Origin: Bacillota bacterium
Lineage (GTDB): Bacteria; Bacillota; Clostridia; Lachnospirales; Cellulosilyticaceae
Length of the DNA stretch: 5,553 nucleotides
Direction: 5' to 3'
Assembly (NCBI GenBank): GCA_023415525.1
Contig: JAEZKI010000392.1
Coordinates: forward strand, 1-5,553
The stretch's first letter is position 1, and every line of letters begins with the position of its first letter. Position numbers and translations under genes: made by a program. Of the stretch, positions 1-5,553 are shown one piece after another. The notes under the pieces are model-generated. The model was not told where the DNA came from, did not search any database, and worked only from the letters and a program-made list of their open reading frames with translations.

Positions 1-1
1 G

Positions 2-676
2 GATGAAGGTGTTAAAAAGAAACTAGGAATGGCCTGTGCAAGTATGTTGGGTGAGTTACTAAGAGATGACATGAGTGTTGCTATTACAGGAGGAACGACC
101 ATTGCAAAAATGGTAGAGATTATGCCCAAACTCCATGGAAACTACAAGAATTTAGTTGTTATACCAGCCAGAGGAAGTGTAGGAGGTCGCGTAGAATTTC
201 AAGCCAATACCCTTGCTGTGGAGTTAGCTAAAAAGATCGGGGCAAATTATAAGCTCTTTACAATGCCTGATAATCTCAGCAATTCTTCTATAGAGCTTAT
301 TAAAAAGGAACCCACAATACAAAAGGTGTTGCATAAACTAGCTGAAGCAGATATGATAATATTTGGCATAGGCAGTGCAATGACTATGGCTAGACGTAGG
401 AATGAACCCAAGGAAGTCATAGAAAAATTAATAAGTAAAAAAGCAGTCGCAGAGACATTTAGGCATTATTTTGATACAGATGGTCATATTGTACATGCTT
501 CAGAAGCCATAGGTGTTTCACCAGATATTGCAAAAAAAATCCCTATTCGCCTTGCTTTAGTAGGTGGAAAGTCGAAGGTGAGTGCACTCTTAGCTACTAA
601 GGAACTACTAAAAGGTGGTTATCTCATTATTGATGAGAGCGTAGCTCAAGAAATTATTAATAAATTAACAATATAA
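2..676 (+). CDS. cggR: CggR, central glycolytic genes regulator (3' part; N-terminus outside window)
   Basis: Transcriptional repressor of the SorC/CggR family that controls the gap operon; in Bacillus subtilis, fructose-1,6-bisphosphate releases it from DNA. The frame is open from base 2, so the ATG at 29 is internal. The visible 224 residues are the C-terminal sugar-phosphate-binding domain. B. subtilis CggR is about 340 residues, so roughly 115 residues with the helix-turn-helix are missing upstream. Ligand-pocket motifs are in place: GGTT (bases 89-100), PARG with its Arg (170-172), QAN with its Gln (200-202), GIG (365-373), MARRR (386-400), AET with its Glu (449-457) and GGKSK (563-577). 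These correspond, by family knowledge, to the phosphate and sugar contacts of B. subtilis CggR. It lies 123 bases before gap in the same direction, as in B. subtilis. The operator would be upstream and cannot be seen. The assignment rests on both the motifs and the gene order. Confidence 0.93.
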   Translation, partial: DEGVKKKLGMACASMLGELLRDDMSVAITGGTTIAKMVEIMPKLHGNYKNLVVIPARGSVGGRVEFQANTLAVELAKKIGANYKLFTMPDNLSNSSIELIKKEPTIQKVLHKLAEADMIIFGIGSAMTMARRRNEPKEVIEKLISKKAVAETFRHYFDTDGHIVHASEAIGVSPDIAKKIPIRLALVGGKSKVSALLATKELLKGGYLIIDESVAQEIINKLTI

Positions 677-718
677 GTGTAGAAAAAAAACTAAAAAAGT
701 TGTAAAATGAACAAGGTA

Positions 719-760
719 TCATATCGTTCCTTCATGTTAATACTAAAGCGAACGATTTGA
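719..760 (+). promoter_or_regulatory. Stem-loop in the cggR-gap leader (possible mRNA processing or stability element)
   Basis: Bases 719-729 (TCATATCGTTC) pair with 750-760 (GAACGATTTGA). Ten of eleven positions match, with one T-T mismatch (722/757), and the loop is 20 bases. No T-run follows, so it is not a terminator. It sits just after an A-rich, probably unstructured stretch (681-699) and 24 bases before the gap ribosome binding site. In B. subtilis the cggR-gapA mRNA is cut near the end of cggR and a stem-loop near the new 5' end stabilises the gapA message; a similar role here is inference. It could instead be a DNA operator. I see no convincing promoter in 677-799: TAAAAT at 703-708 resembles a -10 box but lacks a good -35. 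Confidence 0.5.
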
Positions 761-799
761 ATATAAAAATTAAAAGTAAAATTTAAGGAGGAACCAATA

Positions 800-1813
800 A
801 TGGCAGTAAAAGTAGCGATTAATGGATTTGGACGTATCGGACGTCTTGCATTTAGACAAATGTTCGGTGCAGAGGGGTATGAAATAGTAGCAATTAATGA
901 TTTAACTAACCCAAAAATGTTAGCTCACTTATTAAAATATGATTCAGCTCAAGGTAGATATGCTTTAGCAGACAAAGTAGAAGCTAAAGAAGATGCTATC
1001 GTTGTAGATGGCAAAGAAATCAAAATCTATGCTCAAGCTGATGCTAAAAATCTTCCATGGGGAGAAATTGGTGTAGATGTAGTTCTTGAGTGTACAGGTT
1101 TCTACGTATCAAAAGCTAAATCACAAGCACATATTGATGCAGGTGCTAAAAAAGTTGTTATCTCTGCTCCAGCAGGTAACGATCTTCCAACAGTTGTATT
1201 TGGTGTAAACGAAGATATCTTAACAAAAGAAGATACTATCATTTCTGCAGCTTCTTGTACAACAAACTGCTTAGCTCCTATGGCTAATGCACTTAATAAA
1301 TTAGCACCAATCAAATCTGGTATCATGTCTACAATTCACGCTTATACAGGTGACCAAATGGTACTTGATGGTCCACATAGAAAAGGTGATTTAAGAAGAG
1401 CACGTGCAGCAGCTGTTAATATCGTTCCTAACTCAACAGGAGCAGCTAAAGCAATTGGTCTTGTTATTCCAGAATTAAGCGGAAAATTAATCGGTTCTGC
1501 TCAACGTGTACCAGTTCCAACAGGTTCAACAACTATTTTAACAGCAGTTGTTGAAGGTAAAGTAACAAAAGATGAAATCAATGCAGCTATGAAAGCAGCA
1601 GCTAATGCGTCATTTGGTTACACAGAAGAAGAATTAGTATCATCTGATGTTATTGGTATTAACTATGGTTCATTATTTGATGCAACTCAAACAATGGTGA
1701 TCAATCTTGAAAATGGTACTTCTCAAGTACAAGTTGTTGCTTGGTATGACAATGAAAATTCATACACAAGTCAAATGGTTAGAACAATCAAATACTTCGC
1801 GGAACTTAACTAA
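800..1813 (+). CDS. gap: Glyceraldehyde-3-phosphate dehydrogenase, type I, NAD-dependent
   Basis: Cytosolic glycolytic enzyme that oxidises and phosphorylates glyceraldehyde-3-phosphate to 1,3-bisphosphoglycerate, reducing NAD+. The 337 residues are a normal full length. The N-terminal Rossmann motif GFGRIGR is at residues 9-15. Asp34 in the INDL segment is the acidic residue that usually selects NAD+ over NADP+. The active-site motif SCTTNC places the catalytic cysteine at 153, and His180 in the IHAYTGDQ segment is its base partner; their spacing of 27 matches the family. The S-loop reads [15 protein letters not shown], slightly longer than in Bacillus GapA but, from memory, usual in Clostridia. 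The C-terminal WYDNE motif begins at 315. AAGGAGG at 785-791, eight bases before the ATG, fixes the start. It lies downstream of cggR, whose product should repress it, and a strong terminator-like hairpin follows. By family role this is the glycolytic GAPDH, as its CggR-linked position and NAD-type Asp34 agree. Confidence 0.98.
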   Translation: MAVKVAINGFGRIGRLAFRQMFGAEGYEIVAINDLTNPKMLAHLLKYDSAQGRYALADKVEAKEDAIVVDGKEIKIYAQADAKNLPWGEIGVDVVLECTGFYVSKAKSQAHIDAGAKKVVISAPAGNDLPTVVFGVNEDILTKEDTIISAASCTTNCLAPMANALNKLAPIKSGIMSTIHAYTGDQMVLDGPHRKGDLRRARAAAVNIVPNSTGAAKAIGLVIPELSGKLIGSAQRVPVPTGSTTILTAVVEGKVTKDEINAAMKAAANASFGYTEEELVSSDVIGINYGSLFDATQTMVINLENGTSQVQVVAWYDNENSYTSQMVRTIKYFAELN

Positions 1814-1830
1814 TTAGTTTCTTAAGTAAG

Positions 1831-1860
1831 TATAAGATCCTAACAGGGTCCGGTCTTGTA
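1831..1860 (+). promoter_or_regulatory. Possible antiterminator pairing upstream of the gap-pgk terminator
   Basis: Bases 1831-1839 (TATAAGATC) can pair continuously with 1852-1860 (GGTCTTGTA), nine pairs including two G-T, with a 12-base loop. The right arm is also most of the left arm of the terminator stem, so the two structures exclude each other, and this one would be transcribed first. The same upstream segment has a second option: TATAAG (1831-1836) with CTTATA (1868-1873) plus CTAAC (1840-1844) with GTTAG (1862-1866). Both are weaker than the terminator stem as judged by length and GC pairs. No T-box, known riboswitch core or recognised antiterminator-protein site was seen. Chance pairing in AT-rich DNA is a real alternative. 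Confidence 0.3.
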
Positions 1861-1888
1861 GGTTAGACTTATAGGACTGGGCCTTTTT
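1845..1888 (+). terminator. Intrinsic terminator between gap and pgk
   Basis: Bases 1847-1862 (GGTCCGGTCTTGTAGG) pair along their whole length with 1868-1883 (CTTATAGGACTGGGCC): 16 pairs including five G-T, no bulge, and a five-base loop TTAGA. T5 follows directly at 1884-1888, then AAC and a second T-rich stretch to 1900. This is the standard form of a Rho-independent terminator, 33 bases after the gap stop codon. It should end much of the gap message and leave a smaller read-through fraction for pgk, tpiA and gpmI. B. subtilis similarly makes an abundant short gapA transcript. How complete termination is cannot be read from sequence, since the first T-tract is short. Confidence 0.85.
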
Positions 1889-1924
1889 AACTTTTTATTT
1901 TATAATCTGAAAGGAGAATTAATC

Positions 1925-3139
1925 ATGTTAAATAAAAAAACAGTAGATGATTTAGCTAATTTAGCAGGTAAAAAAGTACTTGTGCGTTGTGACTTTAACG
2001 TACCACTTAAAGAAGGTGTTATTCAAAACTATAACCGTATTGACGGGGCCCTTCCAACAATCAAAAAATTATTAGAACAAGGCGCAAAAGTTATCCTTTG
2101 CTCTCACCTTGGTAAACCAAAAGGAGAAGCACTTCCAGAACTTTCTTTAGCGCCAGTAGCTAAAGCTCTTTCTGAAAGATTAGGTTTAGAAGTTAAATTT
2201 GTAGATGATGCTAAAGTAACAGGTCCAGAAACTCAAAAAGTAGCTGCTGAACTTAAAGAGGGTGAAGTATTATTACTTCAAAACACACGTTATAGAGCAG
2301 AAGAAACAAAATACGGTAAAGATGACGATGCAGAAGCTTATGCAAAAGAACTTGCAGCACTTTGTGACAATGAAGTGTTTGTAAATGATGCTTTTGGTAC
2401 AGCCCACCGTGCACACTGCTCAAACGTAGGTGTTACTAAATTTACAAAAGAAAACGTAGTAGGCTATTTAATGCAAAAAGAAATTAAATTCCTAGGTGAA
2501 GCAGTTGAAAATCCAGTTCGCCCATTTGTAGCGATTCTTGGTGGCGCCAAAGTATCTGATAAAATTGCCGTTATTAACAACCTTCTTGATAAAGTAGATA
2601 CTCTTATCATTGGTGGTGGTATGGCTTATACCTTCCTTAAAGCACAAGGTCAAGAAGTAGGTAACTCTCTTCTTGAAGCAGATAAAATGGATTATGCTTT
2701 AGAAATGGTGAAAAAAGCTGAAGAAAAAGGCGTTAAACTTTTACTTCCAGTTGACCACGTTGTAGGTAAAGAATTCTCTAATGATACAGAAAAAGCTGTA
2801 GTAGACACCATTGAAGCAGGTTGGTCAGGTTTTGATATTGGACCAAAGACTATTGAAATGTATAAAGCTGCTTTAGCTGATGCTAAAACAGTTGTGTGGA
2901 ATGGACCAATGGGTGTATTTGAATTCTCTAACTTTGCAGAAGGTACCCTTGCAGTATGTGCTGCAGTAGCAGATTTACAAGGCGCTACAACAGTAGTAGG
3001 AGGAGGAGACTCTGTAAATGCTGTAAAACGTCTTGGCTTTGCAGATAAGATGAGCCATATCTCAACAGGTGGTGGTGCATCTCTTGAATTCTTAGAAGGT
3101 AAAGAGCTTCCAGGTGTAGCAGCAGCAGATAATAAATAA
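1925..3139 (+). CDS. pgk: Phosphoglycerate kinase
   Basis: Transfers the acyl phosphate of 1,3-bisphosphoglycerate to ADP, giving 3-phosphoglycerate and ATP; a monomeric two-lobed cytosolic enzyme. At 404 residues it is slightly longer than the usual 390-400. The N-terminal lobe holds the substrate site: RCDFNVPL (21-28, with Asp23 and Asn25), Arg38 in the [10 protein letters not shown] segment, SHLGKPKG (60-67), [11 protein letters not shown] (117-127, with Arg122) and [11 protein letters not shown] (154-164, with Arg162). The C-terminal lobe holds the nucleotide site: [10 protein letters not shown] (205-214), [13 protein letters not shown] (228-240), WNGPMGVFE (325-333), GGGDSVNAV (359-367) and [15 protein letters not shown] (378-392). 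AAGGAG at 1911-1916, eight bases before the ATG, supports the start. Gene order gap-pgk-tpiA is standard. No usable promoter is visible between the upstream terminator and this gene, so it probably depends on read-through from gap. Confidence 0.98.
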   Translation: MLNKKTVDDLANLAGKKVLVRCDFNVPLKEGVIQNYNRIDGALPTIKKLLEQGAKVILCSHLGKPKGEALPELSLAPVAKALSERLGLEVKFVDDAKVTGPETQKVAAELKEGEVLLLQNTRYRAEETKYGKDDDAEAYAKELAALCDNEVFVNDAFGTAHRAHCSNVGVTKFTKENVVGYLMQKEIKFLGEAVENPVRPFVAILGGAKVSDKIAVINNLLDKVDTLIIGGGMAYTFLKAQGQEVGNSLLEADKMDYALEMVKKAEEKGVKLLLPVDHVVGKEFSNDTEKAVVDTIEAGWSGFDIGPKTIEMYKAALADAKTVVWNGPMGVFEFSNFAEGTLAVCAAVADLQGATTVVGGGDSVNAVKRLGFADKMSHISTGGGASLEFLEGKELPGVAAADNK

Positions 3140-3156
3140 GACTATAAATTACAGCT

Positions 3157-3187
3157 ATTTGCTTTTTTCTTTGGATAAAGAGCAAGT
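3157..3187 (+). other. Weak AT-rich stem-loop after pgk
   Basis: Bases 3159-3167 (TTGCTTTTT) pair with 3177-3185 (AAAGAGCAA), nine pairs with one G-T, extendable by two outer pairs (3157-3158 with 3186-3187); the loop is nine bases. The T-run is inside the left arm, and no T-tract follows the hairpin, so it is not a terminator on the plus strand. It lies 17 bases after the pgk stop. It may be only a by-product of base composition. Confidence 0.25.
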
Positions 3188-3220
3188 AAAAGTTCAACAT
3201 AAGGATAACCAATAACAGAC

Positions 3221-3254
3221 TATGGCTTAGGAAGCAGTATGTTCCTAAGCTATA
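3221..3254 (+). promoter_or_regulatory. 13-bp stem-loop just upstream of the tpiA ribosome binding site
   Basis: Bases 3221-3233 (TATGGCTTAGGAA) pair with 3242-3254 (TTCCTAAGCTATA): thirteen continuous pairs with one G-T, and an eight-base loop GCAGTATG. The core GCTTAGGAA/TTCCTAAGC is a perfect nine-base inverted repeat. No T-run follows; the next bases are A-rich and lead to AAAGGAG at 3268-3274, so it is not an intrinsic terminator. Position between two co-directional glycolytic genes fits an mRNA processing or stability element. A DNA operator is possible, although I see no good promoter beside it: TATAAA at 3258-3263 has no -35 and would start transcription within the ribosome binding site. 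Confidence 0.55.
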
Positions 3255-3283
3255 CCATATAAAAACTAAAGGAGTGTTTTTAA

Positions 3284-4027
3284 ATGCGTAAAAAAATTGT
3301 TGCGGGCAACTGGAAAATGAACATGACACCAGCTAAGGCTGTAGAATTAGTAAATAGTTTAAAAAATGAAGTCAATACAACAGCAGTTGATGTTGTATTT
3401 TGTCCTCCTTTTGTATGCCTTCCTGCTGTACTTGAAGCTACAAAAGGTACCAACATTGCAGTGGGTGCACAAAATATGTATTTTGAAGAAAGTGGAGCCT
3501 TTACAGGTGAAATCGCTCCTAGTATGCTTGTGGAGTTAGGTGTGAAATATGTGATTCTTGGTCACTCAGAAAGAAGACAATATTTTGCAGAGACCAATGA
3601 AACAGTTAATAAAAAAGTATTAAAAGCTATTGAACACAACCTTGTGCCTATTATTTGTGTAGGTGAGAGCTTAGAGCAAAGAGAACAAGGCATTACAGTA
3701 GACCTTGTACGTCTTCAAACTAAAATTGCCCTTAAAGATGTAACAGCTGAAGATGCTAAAAAAGTAGTTATTGCCTATGAACCTATATGGGCTATTGGCA
3801 CAGGAAAAACAGCTACATCTGAACAAGCTGAAGAAGTATGTGCAGCTATTCGCCAAGTTGTTGGAGAAGTTTATGGCCAAGAAGTGGCTGATGAAGTACG
3901 TGTACAATACGGCGGTTCCGTAAATGGTGCGAATGCTAATGAATTATTCAATATGGGTAATATTGATGGTGGTTTAGTAGGTGGAGCAAGTCTTAAACCC
4001 GAGTTTGCGTCTATTGTAAACTACTAA
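3284..4027 (+). CDS. tpiA: Triose-phosphate isomerase
   Basis: Interconverts dihydroxyacetone phosphate and glyceraldehyde-3-phosphate, feeding both aldolase products into the lower glycolytic pathway; a homodimeric TIM-barrel enzyme of the cytosol. The 247 residues are full length. Catalytic residues are all visible: Asn9 and Lys11 in the GNWKMN motif, the electrophile His94 in ILGHSERR, and the base Glu166 in [14 protein letters not shown]. The latter segment (about 167-177) is the flexible lid loop 6. The phosphate-binding YGGSV (209-213) and GGLVGGASL (229-237) segments complete the site. AAAGGAG at 3268-3274, nine bases before the ATG, supports the start. The 144-base gap to pgk contains a stem-loop but no convincing promoter or terminator, so co-transcription with pgk is likely. 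gpmI follows after 17 bases. Nothing about the protein looks unusual. Confidence 0.98.
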   Translation: MRKKIVAGNWKMNMTPAKAVELVNSLKNEVNTTAVDVVFCPPFVCLPAVLEATKGTNIAVGAQNMYFEESGAFTGEIAPSMLVELGVKYVILGHSERRQYFAETNETVNKKVLKAIEHNLVPIICVGESLEQREQGITVDLVRLQTKIALKDVTAEDAKKVVIAYEPIWAIGTGKTATSEQAEEVCAAIRQVVGEVYGQEVADEVRVQYGGSVNGANANELFNMGNIDGGLVGGASLKPEFASIVNY

Positions 4028-4044
4028 GATTAAGGAGAGTTAAA

Positions 4045-5553
4045 ATGAGCAAACAAACAACATTATTACTAATCCTAGATGGATTTGGTATAAATGAAAT
4101 ACATGAGGCCAATGCTGTTTATGCAGCGAATAAACCCAACTTAGACCGTATTATGAAGCAGTATCCTACAGTAAAAGGCTATGCCAGTGGTATGGCAGTA
4201 GGGCTTCCAGATGGACAGATGGGTAACTCTGAGGTAGGTCATCTCAACATGGGAGCAGGTCGCATTGTTTACCAACAATTAACAAGTATTACAAAAGCCA
4301 TTCAAGAGGGTGATTTCTTTAAGAATGAAACTCTTGTAAAAGCCATGGCTGTTTGTAAAGAAAATAACAGTGCTCTTCACTTATTTGGTCTTTTATCAGA
4401 TGGTGGGGTTCATAGTCATATTGAGCATCTTTATGGGCTCTTAGAGATGGCTAAAAAAGAAGGATTAAATAAAGTGTATGTCCATGCCTTTTTAGATGGA
4501 AGAGATACACCACCTACTTCAGCAAAAGGGTTTATGGAAGCTCTTGTCAATAAGATGAAAGAAATAGGTGTAGGCCAAATTGCTTCTATTTCAGGCCGTT
4601 ACTATGCGATGGACCGTGACAACAGATGGGAGCGTGTAGAAAAGGCTTATGAAGCCATTGCCCTTGGCAAAGGTGTAGAGGCAACTGACCCTGTAAAAGC
4701 TATTGCAGATTCTTATGGGAATGAAGTAAATGATGAGTTTGTGTTACCTACAGTTATGATAGAAGAAGGTCAGGCTATTGGAACCATCCATAAAGAAGAT
4801 AGTATTATTTTCTTTAACTTTAGACCAGACCGCGCCCGTGAGATGACACGTGTATTTTGTGATCCAGAGTTCACAGGATTCCAAAGAGAAAGAATAGGTT
4901 GTCACTTTGCCACCTTTACGCAATATGATATTACTATTCCAAACAAAGACGTATGCTTTGTTCCAGAAGAACTGACGAATACCTTTGGTGAATATTTAGC
5001 TAAAATGGGCAAAACCCAACTTCGTATTGCTGAAACTGAGAAATATGCCCACGTTACTTTCTTCTTTAATGGGGGGGTAGAGGAACCTAATTCAGGTGAA
5101 GAGAGAAGTCTTATCTCTTCTCCAAAAGTAGCGACGTATGATCTTCAACCTGAAATGAGTGTGCCAGAAGTAGCAGATAAGTTAGTAGCTGCTATTGAAG
5201 GAGGTACTTATGATATGATTATTGCTAACTTTGCTAACCCAGACATGGTAGGTCATACAGGTATCTTAGAAGCTGCAAAGGCAGCCATTGAAGCTGTAGA
5301 TACTGCAGTAGGTAAAGTTATTGGGGCCATTGAAAAAACAGGTGGCCAGGCCTTTATTTGTGCAGACCATGGTAATGCAGAACAAATGATGGATTATACT
5401 AATAATGAGCCTTTTACAGCCCATACAACCAACCCTGTACCTTTTGTTCTTGTGAACTATAAAGAAGGGGTAAAATTAAAAGAAGGTGGCAAATTAGCAG
5501 ATATTGCACCTACTCTTTTAGAAATGATGGGACTTCCTCAGCCTAAAGAGATG
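4045..5553 (+). CDS. gpmI: 2,3-bisphosphoglycerate-independent phosphoglycerate mutase (3' end cut by window)
   Basis: Converts 3-phosphoglycerate to 2-phosphoglycerate without a bisphosphoglycerate cofactor, through a phosphoserine intermediate and usually two Mn2+ ions; alkaline phosphatase superfamily, monomeric, cytosolic. The frame is open for 503 codons to the window edge; family members are about 510 residues, so only some ten are missing. Metal and catalytic residues match the family: Asp12 (ILDGFG), the nucleophile Ser62 (GNSEVGH), His123 (VHSH), Arg153 and Asp154 (DGRD), Arg260 and Arg263 (FRPDRAR), Lys333 (ETEKYAH), Asp400 and His404 (NPDMVGH), Asp441 and His442 (ADHGN) and His460 (TAHTTNP). 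The phosphotransferase insertion domain spans roughly residues 75-310. AAGGAG at 4032-4037, seven bases before the ATG, fixes the start. The 17-base spacing after tpiA indicates co-transcription. Enolase would be the expected next gene. It is unrelated in fold to the cofactor-dependent mutase GpmA. Confidence 0.97.
   Translation, partial: MSKQTTLLLILDGFGINEIHEANAVYAANKPNLDRIMKQYPTVKGYASGMAVGLPDGQMGNSEVGHLNMGAGRIVYQQLTSITKAIQEGDFFKNETLVKAMAVCKENNSALHLFGLLSDGGVHSHIEHLYGLLEMAKKEGLNKVYVHAFLDGRDTPPTSAKGFMEALVNKMKEIGVGQIASISGRYYAMDRDNRWERVEKAYEAIALGKGVEATDPVKAIADSYGNEVNDEFVLPTVMIEEGQAIGTIHKEDSIIFFNFRPDRAREMTRVFCDPEFTGFQRERIGCHFATFTQYDITIPNKDVCFVPEELTNTFGEYLAKMGKTQLRIAETEKYAHVTFFFNGGVEEPNSGEERSLISSPKVATYDLQPEMSVPEVADKLVAAIEGGTYDMIIANFANPDMVGHTGILEAAKAAIEAVDTAVGKVIGAIEKTGGQAFICADHGNAEQMMDYTNNEPFTAHTTNPVPFVLVNYKEGVKLKEGGKLADIAPTLLEMMGLPQPKEM

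Noticed and set aside
29..31. ATG at 29 as the start of a short protein
   Set aside because: The frame continues open to base 2 with CggR-like sequence (DEGVKKKLG), and the product would lack its DNA-binding domain; it is an internal methionine of a gene cut by the window.
757..782. TTGAAT and TAAAAT as a gap promoter
   Set aside because: The spacer is only 14 bases and the start point would fall within the ribosome binding site at 785-791.
1102..1326. Minus-strand open frame of 74 codons inside gap
   Set aside because: It lies wholly antisense to a highly conserved GAPDH coding region, has no recognisable product and is explained as a shadow of that gene.
1901..1906. Perfect TATAAT as a pgk promoter
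   Set aside because: No -35 at 16-18 bases upstream, where the terminator's right arm lies, and initiation at about 1913 would destroy the ribosome binding site.
3258..3263. TATAAA as a tpiA promoter
   Set aside because: No -35-like hexamer at the right distance, and transcription would begin at about 3270, inside the ribosome binding site.
2985..3329. Minus-strand open frame of 114 codons across the pgk end, intergenic gap and tpiA start
   Set aside because: Low-complexity Leu/Ser/Tyr/His-rich translation, antisense to two real genes and spanning both their stop and start signals; no family resemblance.
3671..3907. Minus-strand open frame of 78 codons inside tpiA
   Set aside because: Antisense shadow of the conserved tpiA region; Phe/Ser/Asn/Cys-rich translation typical of reversed AT-rich coding sequence.
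1..5553. Novel defence, mobile or CRISPR system
   Set aside because: All coding space is taken by well-known glycolytic genes in their usual order. I saw no transposase, integrase, tRNA, spaced direct-repeat array or unknown protein.

Overview
The window is a central glycolysis operon from a low-GC Gram-positive bacterium. Gene order is cggR (3' part), gap, pgk, tpiA, gpmI (almost complete), all on the plus strand. A CggR-type regulator next to gap, followed by pgk, tpiA and a cofactor-independent phosphoglycerate mutase, is the classic Firmicutes arrangement. The AT-rich sequence, strong AAGGAGG-like ribosome binding sites and protein wording (for example the GAPDH segment around residues 184-200 and the PGK motif [11 protein letters not shown]) point to Clostridia, probably near Lachnospirales. 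Genus cannot be fixed by reading alone.

Layout: bases 2-676 hold the effector-binding domain of CggR, with the N-terminal DNA-binding part lying upstream of the window. Bases 677-799 are a leader with an A-rich stretch and a stem-loop. gap (800-1813) is followed by a strong intrinsic terminator-like hairpin (stem 1847-1883, then T5). pgk (1925-3139) starts only 41 bases beyond that stem. A 144-base gap with a 13-bp stem-loop leads to tpiA (3284-4027). gpmI (4045 to the window end) follows after 17 bases and lacks only its last few codons. An enolase gene would be expected next but is not in view.

The enzymes catalyse four consecutive or coupled steps. TpiA interconverts the triose phosphates, GAPDH oxidises glyceraldehyde-3-phosphate with NAD+, PGK makes ATP from 1,3-bisphosphoglycerate, and GpmI converts 3- to 2-phosphoglycerate. 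CggR would sense fructose-1,6-bisphosphate and control the operon from a promoter upstream of the window.

I found no undescribed system: the proteins are ordinary and intact, with all the catalytic residues I checked in place. The points worth a second look are RNA structures in the three longer intergenic gaps. The main one is the gap-pgk terminator, which any pgk transcript seemingly must pass and which has mutually exclusive alternative pairings just upstream.
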